From: a virus
Length of the DNA: 21,580 nt
IMG/VR virus record: IMGVR_UViG_3300035698_010998
Location: 1-21,580 of that record
Strand: one strand, 5' to 3'
Each line of letters begins with the position of its first letter. Within the stretch, counting starts at the first letter, position 1. The notes under the pieces are model-generated. The model saw only the letters and a list, made by a program, of their open reading frames with translations, was not told where the DNA came from and made no database searches. Below are positions 14,582-21,580 of this stretch, piece after piece. The translations under genes and the position numbers were made by a program.

Positions 14582-16051
14582 GTGGTACAAATAATTGAGA
14601 AAACAACACCGTATGGAAAGCTAGCTGAGAATTTTGGCAGAAATCTTGGCGAAAGCATGAGTTCTGAGTTTTCTAAACAAAATACTAGTTCCGGTATTTC
14701 AAATTTAGCAAACCAGCTTTCCAAAGAGGGCGTTACCGATCGTCTTCAACTATACACTAAATTGCGCTCTATACCTGGAATGACAGATCAAGAGTTGCAG
14801 CGAGTTCTCCCGCTTTTTGAGAGCTCACTACGGGAAAGGGATATAGAAAATCTAGATAAAAACGGTAGTCAGCTAGATCGTCAAAGAACAAGTACACCAA
14901 GTAATAGGGTAGAATCTACCTCTACTGGTGTTCAAGCTATCGACAATCAGACTACTAGACAGCCTAATAGCCCTGTCGCTGCGCCTGTCGCTGCGCCTCC
15001 TGATGACAGAGTTAACAGAAGTGGAATCAGAACAAGTTTAGTTTCTCAAGAAGACCAGAAAGCATTAACTGACAAAGAGTTCATACCGAATGAAAGAGAT
15101 ATTTTAATCGGTGCAAATCAACTCAGAAAAACAACTGGAAATTTGTACCCAACAATTAACGAAGCAGCCCAAGCATATTTAAAAGATGTAGAAGCTCAAA
15201 ATAAACAACTTCAGCAAAGACAAAAGATCGCCGGCACTAAAGAAGCTCTGACGCAAAAAGTGCGTGACGATACAAATTCAAGAATTCTCAGCAAACTTCA
15301 ATCTCAATCTCTGCAAGACGCATGGAGAGAGCTACCTGGTACTCTTCAGGATACACTAATAAACAAGTCAATCGACAAAGTGTACAACGGAAAGACAACA
15401 GCACAGGCAGCAGAAGAAGTAGCACGAGAAGCGCTAAATACCGTTAAGTCTATAAATGATTTCAAGAGTTATTCAAATGCTAGTTGGTTCGGTAGAGGAT
15501 CGGAAAAAACCCTCAAAGAATTATCTAATTACAGAAAAACATTTGAAGACCAGGATGCACTAGATGAGTACCGTTCGATGCTAATCGAAAAAGGGTATGG
15601 CGAACATGTTGCATCATCTTTGGCTTATCCTATGGGGACGAATGTCAAAAAACAGCTTGCTCAACTCGAAAAACGGTCATCATACTCAGGTCTTCAAAAA
15701 ATCATGCCTGAAAGTGCTGCTAGACAAGTAAATATAAAAATGAATGAAGCGTCAGCCCAGCAGTACGCACAATCACTAGCACAGTCTATGAGTCCACTGG
15801 ATTCTGTTGAATCAATTTCATTAGCATTCAATGATCTTGGTTTTGATGAAGGAATGTTTTTTAATGCTTTAGATAGACTCGTAGAGTCGGAAGAGATATC
15901 TTTAACAGTAGAACAGCAAAGAGAGCTAGATAGAAGGCTTCCAGTTAACCCGTCGCTTACAGATCTTATAGCTTCAGCTAGTTTTGGCAAAAAAACTGGG
16001 AAATATGGGTTTTTTCAGTCACTGTTACGAAAAACAACAGGAAAAAGATGA
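14582..16051 (+). CDS. Probable internal virion/ejection protein (489 aa)
   Basis: The GTG start at 14582 gives MVQIIEKTTPYGKLAENFGR. The ribosome binding site is weak (GGTG at 14573-14576). The protein is polar and mainly helical. The first 90 residues contain SKEGVTDRLQLYTKLRSIPG, which looks like a folded helical bundle. Residues about 95-150 are a disordered Ser/Thr/Pro linker with a short repeat PVAAPVAAP. The rest is helical, with Gln-rich stretches such as AQNKQLQQRQKIAG. No catalytic motif is visible. Length and order match P22 gp20, an ejection protein of about 470 residues, but sequence alone does not prove it. The stop overlaps the next start as ATGA. Confidence 0.6.
   Translation: MVQIIEKTTPYGKLAENFGRNLGESMSSEFSKQNTSSGISNLANQLSKEGVTDRLQLYTKLRSIPGMTDQELQRVLPLFESSLRERDIENLDKNGSQLDRQRTSTPSNRVESTSTGVQAIDNQTTRQPNSPVAAPVAAPPDDRVNRSGIRTSLVSQEDQKALTDKEFIPNERDILIGANQLRKTTGNLYPTINEAAQAYLKDVEAQNKQLQQRQKIAGTKEALTQKVRDDTNSRILSKLQSQSLQDAWRELPGTLQDTLINKSIDKVYNGKTTAQAAEEVAREALNTVKSINDFKSYSNASWFGRGSEKTLKELSNYRKTFEDQDALDEYRSMLIEKGYGEHVASSLAYPMGTNVKKQLAQLEKRSSYSGLQKIMPESAARQVNIKMNEASAQQYAQSLAQSMSPLDSVESISLAFNDLGFDEGMFFNALDRLVESEEISLTVEQQRELDRRLPVNPSLTDLIASASFGKKTGKYGFFQSLLRKTTGKR
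14972..14995 (+). repeat. 12-bp tandem duplication in ejection gene linker
   Basis: CCTGTCGCTGCG occurs twice in a row (14972-14983, 14984-14995) and encodes PVAA PVAA in the disordered linker of the ejection protein. It is the third 12-bp tandem repeat in the window. Confidence 0.8.
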
Positions 16052-16827
16052 TAGATAAAATAATCCCATTTTTGAAGCAGGGAATTCCTGCCACTGTAGC
16101 TATGAAAGGAATGTCTTCGGTAAGCCCAAAGATAAAATCCTTTATCTTATCTGCTACCACTGCTGGTTACGGAACCGATTACATAATGGACTTTCTTCGT
16201 AATACGTTTTCAGGATCTAAAGAGGGTTCCGCTAGCTATCAGCAGGGTAAACGGAAAGCTCAAGGCGTTGCTAGACCTGATGAGCTGGCGAATGTTTCGC
16301 AAGATGAGCAGGCGAAAGGTGCTCAGAAAATTGGACAAGCTGGCTTAGCAGTAGGTGCAGGACTCTTATCCGGTGGCGCAGCATTAGCAGCAGCCCCGGC
16401 ACTGGCTCAAGCGTCAAGAGCCGTAGCACCAGCTATGTTGGCAGGAGAAGTAGCCCCGGCACTGGCTAAGTCTGTTACAGGCGCAGTAGCTCCAATAGTA
16501 AAAAAATCTCGTAGCTTCTCACAAAAAGCAATGGAAGGTATAAGTTTCTTTGATTTGTCAGATAGGGCAAAATCAAATGTTGGAAAGCTAACAAAAAGAC
16601 TTGAGCAGCTAGAGCATGAAGGAGCATCTTATACAGACTCATCAGTAAAGAAAGTTGTAAATACTATCCGTAGAATGCTTAAGAAACCTGGAGCAATCGA
16701 AAACGATATTGAAACTTTTGAAGCAGAACAGACACCTCAAGTTAGAAATACAGGGCAACAACACTCCTCTACAGACGATCAATTTTCGGCACTACTAGAT
16801 CAGTTTTCACAAAAATACTTGAGCTAA
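16048..16827 (+). CDS. Probable ejection protein with membrane-active Ala/Gly segment
   Basis: This is a 259-residue protein starting at ATG 16048, coupled to the upstream gene by ATGA. The N-terminus (1-50) is mildly hydrophobic (MIDKIIPFLKQGIPATVAMK). A charged linker follows. Residues about 97-152 are a long Ala/Gly/Val-rich hydrophobic stretch (QAGLAVGAGLLSGGAALAAA) containing a roughly 20-residue imperfect duplication (APALAQ and then APALAK). The C-terminal 100 residues are helical and charged, with KLTKRLEQLEHEGASYTDSS and a polar tail. The mix of a hydrophobic Ala/Gly core with charged flanks is typical of phage proteins that are ejected and insert into the host envelope to form a DNA channel. 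Function is inferred from composition and context. Confidence 0.6.
   Translation: MIDKIIPFLKQGIPATVAMKGMSSVSPKIKSFILSATTAGYGTDYIMDFLRNTFSGSKEGSASYQQGKRKAQGVARPDELANVSQDEQAKGAQKIGQAGLAVGAGLLSGGAALAAAPALAQASRAVAPAMLAGEVAPALAKSVTGAVAPIVKKSRSFSQKAMEGISFFDLSDRAKSNVGKLTKRLEQLEHEGASYTDSSVKKVVNTIRRMLKKPGAIENDIETFEAEQTPQVRNTGQQHSSTDDQFSALLDQFSQKYLS
16392..16511 (+). repeat. 60-bp imperfect tandem duplication in ejection gene
   Basis: AGCCCCGGCACTGGCT at 16392-16407 recurs exactly at 16452-16467, 60 bases later. The encoded 20-residue units align as APALAQ...AVAP and APALAK...AVAP, while the rest has diverged. It lies in the hydrophobic segment of the protein. Confidence 0.7.
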
Positions 16828-16830
16828 CAA

Positions 16831-17496
16831 ATGGAAATAAATATTGACGAGTTTAAGGGCGACTTAAGAAGTCTTGTGGGTTTCGTACAATCCAATTTGT
16901 CAAATTTGAATCCAGAATCAAAAGCAAAATTCTCTCAGTTTCTTAAACTCGCAGAATCAAAAATTTCTTCTGTACAGCAATCACAAGTTGAATCACCTAG
17001 CACTCAGACTGAGCTAGTGCCAGACAGTGCACGGCTACTTTGGGTTGCTTCAGGTGGAGACATTCGGGCTTTTGTAAATTTCATTGGACAGTATCCAGAC
17101 CCTGATCTACAGGCTATAGCTACGAACTCGGCACGTCTTAAGCAAGTCATAGAAATACTTCAAGGCGAGATACCTGAAGGAATTCCAGTTACTGTCGACG
17201 GAATGGAAAGCGCCTGGCTTCCGTCTTCCAATATTTGGGGTTTCGAATATGATAAGAACAGCAAAAAGTTAAAAGTTAAATTCAATGGAAAGCGTTCAAA
17301 AGATGACGGACCAGTATACGAGTATGACAACGTCCCGCCAGTAGTTGCACAAATTGTAGAATCTGGAGCGATTCCAGCGAAAACAACTGGTAGTAATCGA
17401 TGGGGTACTTGGTGGAAATCTAAGTCACCTAGCCTAGGGAGTTCTGTAAGTGCTTTGCTAAAAAATGGTGGATACTCTTACAGAAAACTTTCATAA
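16831..17496 (+). CDS. KTSC-like domain protein at the end of the ejection cluster
   Basis: This is a 221-residue protein starting 4 bases after the upstream stop, without a strong ribosome binding site, so probably coupled. The N-terminal 60 residues are helical and polar. Residues about 65-115 form a second helical region (ARLLWVASGGDIRAFVNFIG). The C-terminal part, from SSNIWGFEYDKNSKKLKVKF (about 132-151) through VYEYDNVPPVVAQIV (162-176), has the strand pattern of the KTSC domain: an 'S-S-x-I' start, a 'G-x-x-Y-D' turn, an 'L-x-V-x-F' strand and a 'Y-x-Y-x-x-V-P' strand. Its extension with NRWGTWWKSKSPSLG is not part of the short KTSC family and looks specialised. KTSC function is poorly known (nucleic-acid association has been suggested). 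Here a virion or ejected protein is likely. Confidence 0.6.
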   Translation: MEINIDEFKGDLRSLVGFVQSNLSNLNPESKAKFSQFLKLAESKISSVQQSQVESPSTQTELVPDSARLLWVASGGDIRAFVNFIGQYPDPDLQAIATNSARLKQVIEILQGEIPEGIPVTVDGMESAWLPSSNIWGFEYDKNSKKLKVKFNGKRSKDDGPVYEYDNVPPVVAQIVESGAIPAKTTGSNRWGTWWKSKSPSLGSSVSALLKNGGYSYRKLS

Positions 17497-17497
17497 A

Positions 17498-17522
17498 ACA
17501 TAAAACAAGAAAAGATTTATGT
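17498..17522 (+). other. AT-rich inverted repeat after the ejection cluster
   Basis: ACATAAA (17498-17504) and TTTATGT (17516-17522) are inverted copies with an 11-base loop, starting right after the stop at 17496. The stem is too AT-rich for a strong terminator. It could be a weak terminator or processing site. Confidence 0.3.
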
Positions 17523-17591
17523 GATATTTTGTCAGAAAAATAACCACAAGCAAATAAGACCTAAAAAAAATCCATGTCAGGAGATGACAGT

Positions 17592-19943
17592 ATGACAACA
17601 TTTAATTCAGAAAATCCACTTGGGTATCTAGGAATCACAGATTCAAACCCAGGTGTCCAGGTAGCAGACAGAGACCCAGCAACTACAGATAATTCTTTTC
17701 CATTGGGAACATCGTGGATCAATAAATCTACTGGAGCATACTTTACATATGTTTCTGATTCTAATTGGGATTCCGGGGGAAATGTCGATGCAACTACAAC
17801 TGTTGCTGGTATTGTGAAAATCAATACAGACGTAACTTTAGCCGGGGCAGATAATACTACTGTACCTACAGCTCTAAGTACAAAAACGTACGCGGATAAT
17901 TTGGCTATTGCGGGTGCTCCAAACGGTTCAACAACTGTTAAGGGTATATTTGAAGAGGCTACAGACGCAGAAGTTGTGGCAGGTACTACCATGGGCGGAA
18001 CAGGCGCACAGCTAGCAGTCAATCCAGGTTCTCTTGCTGCTTTAATGGCTGCTCCAGGCGCTATCGGCGGAACAACTGCAGCAGCTGGTAGCTTTACGAC
18101 TGTTGCAGCAAGCGGACTGTCATCTCTTAGCGGATCGGCTACAGTTCTAACCGCTGGCACAGCATTAAATCTAGGATCCGATAATAGCGCAGATGCAGTT
18201 AACCTAGGAGTTGGTACCACTGCACGAGCCATCGGAATCGGGAACTCGGCAGCTGCCCACGTGGTTACTGTTGGTTCTGTTACGGGAGCCTCACAAGTCG
18301 TACTGAACTCCGGTACCGCTGGGATCCAGCTAGCGTCAACCGGCGCTGGAGACATCACAATTAACTCGGACGACACTCTGCTACTCGATGCTGACGGAGT
18401 CCTAGAGATTAACAGCTCAGCGGGCGTAATAGGAATTGGTAGCGACGCTGATGCAAATAACATCAATATTGGAACTGGCGCTGCGCAACGTGTAATTACA
18501 ATAGGAAACGATACTTCAGCCTCTAGTTTTGTCGTAACGGCAGGAACAGGCGCTGTCGATATTGGTGTAAACGCAATTGCTCACACCACAAGCATCGGTA
18601 ACAAGACTGGTGCCTCAGCTCTAATTCTAGATACTGGAACGGGAAATTTCGCCCTAAATGGTGTAGGTTCAACGACTTACAACATCGGAGCAGCTACTAC
18701 ATCAGGCACAATCGACATCGGAGGCACAGCAGCCACAGGAACAATGACCCTAGGCGATTCCAGCGGTACTAACATTGTTCAAGTAGGTTCGGGTGAAGGT
18801 GCTACTACTGTGGCAATTGCCGGAGGTGCTACAAATCCTAAGGCGGTCACCATAGCTGATGGTGCAGTTGCTTCTACCGTAGTAGTTGGATCTGCAAGCG
18901 CTGGAGCTATTACAGTCGACACAGCAGCAGGAATTAGCTTTGACGCTGCTACAGCTTCGAATTTTACTGTTACAACAGCAGCCGCAGATTTAACGCTTCA
19001 GTCGTCAGCTGGTCGAGTAGTAGTTAAAGGTGAAGAAGCAGCTGTTTCAGCAGTCGAGTTAGTATCGGCAGCAGGTGGTATTTCAGCATCTAGCGCACTT
19101 CAATTAAGTTTAATTTCTAGTGAAGCAGCACAAGTAGACTCTGTTAGAATTCAAGCAAGTGCAGCCGATGGCGGTATCGACGTGGATGCTGGAACCGGAG
19201 GGATCACAATTGATTCAACTGGTGCTGTTTCTATTGATGCAGCAGCGGCTTCAAACTTCAGTGTTTCCGGGGCAGGAATTGATCTAGATCTAGCTTCAAC
19301 AGGCGGTCGTATCATTGCTACTTCTGGAGAAGATTCAGCAGATTCAATTTATCTACGCGCTAATGCTGGAACTAGTGAAACGATTCGCCTACATTCTGAT
19401 CAGGGAACAGGCGCGGCAAGTGTCCATCTTGAATCTGATGTTGGTGGTGTTACACTCACATCCGGTCTTGCAAGTGCTGACGCGATCAACTTCGTTTCAA
19501 CAAACGGAGGCGTAGATTTAGATGCTGCGCTTCAGGTTAACATTGCGAGTTCACAGGCAACAGCAGGTGCAATTACTCTGGTAGTTTCAGATGCCGCTGG
19601 TTCGATCGCACACACTGGAAGATGTGTTTATACACCGGATAGCATCACTAGCGATAACGCTGGCGTTGCAGCTAGTGTTTCAACTGTCACAACTCTGATT
19701 ACAACGGATGGCGACAGTAATGAGGATAATGTTACCATTGCGGATGGAATCGCGGGTCAGGTTAAGATTTTCTCTGTAGTTGCAGCAGGAAACGCAGCTG
19801 ACTCTATAAAGATTACCCCGGCTAACTTCTCACAAGGCACAAAAATCACCTTTGCAGCCGATCCAACAGGTAAAGGATGCAGTATGGTGTTCGATGGAAC
19901 AAATTGGAATATTTTTTCCAATAACGGCGGAACTATCGCATAA
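17592..19943 (+). CDS. Long repetitive tail fibre protein
   Basis: This is a 783-residue protein. ATG 17592 is chosen because AGGAG at 17579-17583 lies 8 bases upstream. An in-frame ATG at 17574 lies before that site and has none of its own. The N-terminus (NPLGYLGITDSNPGVQVADR, then PLGTSWINKSTGAYF) is a virion-attachment module common in phage fibres. From about residue 180 to 680 the chain is built of short Gly/Ala/Thr/Ser/Val repeats of roughly 15-25 residues, such as NIGTGAAQRVITIGNDTSAS and SIGNKTGASALILDTGTGN, with regular 'IxIG' strands. That pattern predicts a trimeric beta-roll shaft. The last 90 residues are a distinct non-repetitive tip (ENVTIADG-like turns, then PTGKGCSMVFDGTNWNIFSN), likely a receptor-binding or trimerisation end. 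It probably mediates host recognition. Confidence 0.8.
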   Translation: MTTFNSENPLGYLGITDSNPGVQVADRDPATTDNSFPLGTSWINKSTGAYFTYVSDSNWDSGGNVDATTTVAGIVKINTDVTLAGADNTTVPTALSTKTYADNLAIAGAPNGSTTVKGIFEEATDAEVVAGTTMGGTGAQLAVNPGSLAALMAAPGAIGGTTAAAGSFTTVAASGLSSLSGSATVLTAGTALNLGSDNSADAVNLGVGTTARAIGIGNSAAAHVVTVGSVTGASQVVLNSGTAGIQLASTGAGDITINSDDTLLLDADGVLEINSSAGVIGIGSDADANNINIGTGAAQRVITIGNDTSASSFVVTAGTGAVDIGVNAIAHTTSIGNKTGASALILDTGTGNFALNGVGSTTYNIGAATTSGTIDIGGTAATGTMTLGDSSGTNIVQVGSGEGATTVAIAGGATNPKAVTIADGAVASTVVVGSASAGAITVDTAAGISFDAATASNFTVTTAAADLTLQSSAGRVVVKGEEAAVSAVELVSAAGGISASSALQLSLISSEAAQVDSVRIQASAADGGIDVDAGTGGITIDSTGAVSIDAAAASNFSVSGAGIDLDLASTGGRIIATSGEDSADSIYLRANAGTSETIRLHSDQGTGAASVHLESDVGGVTLTSGLASADAINFVSTNGGVDLDAALQVNIASSQATAGAITLVVSDAAGSIAHTGRCVYTPDSITSDNAGVAASVSTVTTLITTDGDSNEDNVTIADGIAGQVKIFSVVAAGNAADSIKITPANFSQGTKITFAADPTGKGCSMVFDGTNWNIFSNNGGTIA

Positions 19944-19961
19944 CCGAAGTTTATAAAGAAA

Positions 19962-19990
19962 ATGGGGGCCAGTAATGGCCCCCATATTTT
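19962..19990 (+). terminator. Strong intrinsic terminator after the fibre gene
   Basis: ATGGGGGCC (19962-19970) and GGCCCCCAT (19977-19985) form a perfect 9-bp GC-rich stem with a 6-base loop (AGTAAT), followed by ATTTT (19986-19990). It begins 19 bases after the fibre stop and closes the fibre transcription unit. Confidence 0.88.
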
Positions 19991-20062
19991 GCAGGACTGG
20001 ATACCCGACTTGATTCGCAAAGGTTCGAAGCGGTGGACACTCTGAAAATCCAATAAATTCTT

Positions 20063-20131
20063 TTGACTGCACTAGGTTAATCCCCTGTACAAGCTATCAA
20101 TGTTGTGTTAGAAAATCTTTTGTAGTATTGT
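20063..20131 (+). promoter_or_regulatory. Two candidate promoters before the distal virion genes
   Basis: The 260-base gap after the fibre gene holds the terminator and two sigma70-like pairs. The first is TTGACT (20063-20068, 5 of 6 to consensus) with a poor -10 near 20086-20091 (TGTACA). The second is TTGTGT (20103-20108) with TATTGT (20126-20131), 17 bases apart. The second -35 is identical to that of the capsid leader candidate. A promoter is expected here because a strong terminator precedes and a new gene begins at 20204. Confidence 0.35.
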
Positions 20132-20203
20132 GAAAAATAGACATAGAAATACACACCATACACAGCAGACACACCAGAAATCGAATAAATAAAGGAACGT
20201 CTT

Positions 20204-20542
20204 ATGTCAGAGAGAAATAGGCTAGATTTTGAAGTGTTGACTAACTTCGATGCCTCAACTTTAACCGGTACGTATCAAGCCGTTAACGGAACTGGAACAG
20301 TCGGGTCATGTCTTTCATTCAAGTTTTATAATTCGTCTGCAAGTCTAGTAATTCTTTCATTCAATGGCGTTGACGATCAAGATTTTGTTCCCCCTGGTGG
20401 AACTTTTATTTTTGATGCACAAACAAATGCTAGAAATGTGGGAAATGTGGGATCCGGAGTAAAAGAACTGGCGGACAAAACCATTGTTTACGCTAAAACA
20501 TCGTCTAACACAGACCGTCTAATCATGGCCGGCTATAAATAA
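20204..20542 (+). CDS. Small virion-type hypothetical protein
   Basis: This is a 112-residue, beta-rich protein with no membrane segment or signal peptide. AAAGGA at 20191-20196 is 7 bases before the ATG. Hydrophobic and polar residues alternate (SCLSFKFYNSSASLVILSFN) and there is a turn VDDQDFVPPGGTFIFDAQTN (about 63-82), the look of a small jelly-roll or Ig-like domain that caps fibres or decorates a surface. It is the first gene after the strong terminator and may be driven by its own promoter. I do not recognise a specific family. A fibre-associated or receptor-contact role is inferred from its position between fibre genes. Confidence 0.78.
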   Translation: MSERNRLDFEVLTNFDASTLTGTYQAVNGTGTVGSCLSFKFYNSSASLVILSFNGVDDQDFVPPGGTFIFDAQTNARNVGNVGSGVKELADKTIVYAKTSSNTDRLIMAGYK

Positions 20543-20555
20543 ACAGGGGCTTTGA

Positions 20556-21086
20556 ATGTCACAGGTCTATCTAGGAGTATCAGGTACACCGTCAGTATCT
20601 ACGTCTTTTGCTACAGATAGCGGAACAGCAACGCCAGCGGCGAACATTATCACTATTCTAGGGGTAGACTCAACCGATAATAATGATAATGGAATTCAAA
20701 CGGTTGGATCTGGAAGCACTGTTTCTGTTCAGCTGACAAACCGATATACTGCGGCTCTAACCACAGCTGATGCCACTATAACCACAATAGTAACCCTTCC
20801 AATGACCGCAACACCCGGAACGTTCTACGTACATGGAAACGTTCAATTATTTGAGTCAGCAACACCAGCATCTGCGGGATTCTCATTTTCTGGAGCATAC
20901 AGGACAGATGGCGCAACATCAGTAGAGCTTGGCACTGAATTCCATGATACCTTTCAAGATCCATCATTGGCTGCATCTGATATTTTCCTTTCAGTTTCAG
21001 GAAATAACATACTTTTACAGGTCAAAGGGATAGCTGCTACATCAATCAATTGGAATTCACTTATGGAATACAGAATTGTAGGGTAG
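20556..21086 (+). CDS. Hypothetical virion protein, probable fibre-associated
   Basis: This is a 176-residue protein. AGGGG at 20545-20549 is 6 bases before the ATG, 13 bases after the previous stop. It opens with a low-complexity Ser/Thr/Ala region (SQVYLGVSGTPSVSTSFATD, then ATPAANIITILGVDSTDNND), continues with ADATITTIVTLPMTATPGTF and ends with a beta domain containing FYVHGNVQLFESATPASAGF (about 90-109) and VSGNNILLQVKGIAATSINW (about 146-165). The C-terminal half resembles globular heads found on phage fibre and appendage proteins that also end 'N-W-x-x-x-x-E-Y-R'. No catalytic residues are apparent. The role is inferred from its place in a fibre locus. Confidence 0.75.
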   Translation: MSQVYLGVSGTPSVSTSFATDSGTATPAANIITILGVDSTDNNDNGIQTVGSGSTVSVQLTNRYTAALTTADATITTIVTLPMTATPGTFYVHGNVQLFESATPASAGFSFSGAYRTDGATSVELGTEFHDTFQDPSLAASDIFLSVSGNNILLQVKGIAATSINWNSLMEYRIVG

Positions 21087-21107
21087 GACAATATTAATCG
21101 ATAGGAG

Positions 21108-21124
21108 CAGTCAACAGTTGACTG
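21108..21124 (+). promoter_or_regulatory. Dyad next to the ribosome binding site of the last gene
   Basis: CAGTCAAC (21108-21115), A, GTTGACTG (21117-21124) is a perfect 8-bp inverted repeat around a single base. It touches the Shine-Dalgarno GAAGG (21124-21128). It could be a protein operator or, with an opened loop, a small hairpin affecting translation start. Confidence 0.35.
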
Positions 21125-21135
21125 AAGGTAAATAA

Positions 21136-21580
21136 TTGGCAGGAAACAATTCAATTCGCGGTGATGAGACTATAACCTTTACCGATAACATGTCTTTCGA
21201 TGGAACTGAACGGGATGGAAAGCTAGATACCGACGGCCAAATTTGGGTAGGATCATCGACGCTTCCAAAAGTACGAAAAGGGGCTTTTACTACTACTGAT
21301 AGCTCGCTTACCGTCACCTATAGCGAGCCAACAGCTCTAACCGCATCGCTGGACTTGGCAATTAACGGTCCTGTTTCCATAGCGAATGGCGGAACCAATC
21401 AGACAACGTACACCACTGGTGATGTTCTCTATGCATCAGCAGCTAACACTTTATCGAAGCTAGCAGTTGGCACTAATGCTGACGTGTTAACATTAGCCGC
21501 CGGCATACCAAGTTGGGCAGCACCAACAGTAGGTACCGTTACGTCCGTATCAGGAACTACAAATCGAATTTCGTCTACAG
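21136..21580 (+). CDS. Tail fibre protein, 5' part (runs off the window)
   Basis: A TTG start at 21136 is supported by GAAGG at 21124-21128, 7 bases upstream. The frame MAGNNSIRGDETITFTDNMS stays open for 148 codons to the window end. Around residues 80-140 it has the well-known phage fibre module: SIANGGTNQTTYTTGDVLYA, then LSKLAVGTNADVLTLAAG, then PSWAAP and GTVTSVSGTTNRI. This pattern ('GGT-x-x-x-x-Y-x-x-GD-x-L-Y-A' through 'P-x-W') is common in long tail fibres and appendages. It is the third fibre-type gene of the locus. The C-terminal, receptor-binding part lies outside the window. Confidence 0.82.
   Translation, partial: MAGNNSIRGDETITFTDNMSFDGTERDGKLDTDGQIWVGSSTLPKVRKGAFTTTDSSLTVTYSEPTALTASLDLAINGPVSIANGGTNQTTYTTGDVLYASAANTLSKLAVGTNADVLTLAAGIPSWAAPTVGTVTSVSGTTNRISST

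Noticed and set aside
17529-17557. TTGTCA-N17-AAATAA as a promoter for the long fibre gene
   Set aside because: The -35 is good but the -10 is poor. Too weak to list as a feature without start-site data.
17561-18466. 301-codon open frame on the minus strand
   Set aside because: It lies wholly opposite the repetitive fibre gene. Its Ala/Ser/Pro/Val-rich composition is the mirror of the fibre's codon pattern, and no start context supports it.
20021-20032. GGTTCGAA resembling a tRNA T-loop, possibly an attachment site or tRNA
   Set aside because: No flanking T-stem, acceptor stem or anticodon arm could be paired around it, so no tRNA is supported.

Overview
The window looks like the packaging and virion-structure module of a short-tailed (podovirus-like) tailed phage or prophage. 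Nearly every gene is on the + strand, tightly packed, with frequent ATGA/TAATG stop-start overlaps and ordinary Shine-Dalgarno sites. The base composition is moderately AT-rich, and GTG and TTG starts are common. The gene order (RusA-type resolvase, small and large terminase, P22-type portal, scaffold, major capsid, decoration-like protein, head-tail adaptor, large nozzle-like tail protein, internal/ejection proteins, fibres) follows the P22-like plan. The capsid protein itself looks closer to the N4 gp56-type family. I see no integrase, repressor, lysis gene, tRNA, rRNA, CRISPR or insertion sequence, and nothing that names the host.

Region by region: 1-202 is the end of an upstream region with a possible small membrane ORF and a 12-bp tandem repeat. 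203-607 is a RusA-like resolvase. 782-2975 holds TerS and TerL. TerL carries a 163-residue mini-intein inserted inside the last nuclease active-site motif. 3021-5910 holds the portal, an overlooked 59-residue gene and a conserved-looking unknown, all translationally coupled. 5812-6066 on the minus strand is a possible small protein resembling the RNA polymerase alpha-subunit C-terminal domain. It would be the only minus-strand gene here. 6092-8113 holds scaffold and major capsid, separated by a structured 230-base leader. 8124-9089 is a decoration-like protein followed by a terminator. 9148-12865 holds an unknown, the adaptor and the large tail protein. 12877-13961 holds two tail-associated proteins. 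13970-17496 is a four-gene cluster that probably encodes proteins ejected with the DNA. 17592-19943 is a long repetitive fibre followed by a strong terminator. 20204 to the end holds two small virion proteins and the start of another fibre that runs off the window.

Together the genes make a procapsid (portal, scaffold, capsid), fill it (TerS/TerL, with RusA probably resolving branched DNA before packaging), close it with a short tail (adaptor, nozzle, tip proteins), load ejection proteins and attach host-recognition fibres. The observations most worth follow-up are the TerL intein at a catalytic motif and the alpha-CTD-like antisense ORF. After those come the structured capsid leader and the modular beta domains shared between structural proteins. 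All functional calls rest on motif and context reading, since no database search was possible.
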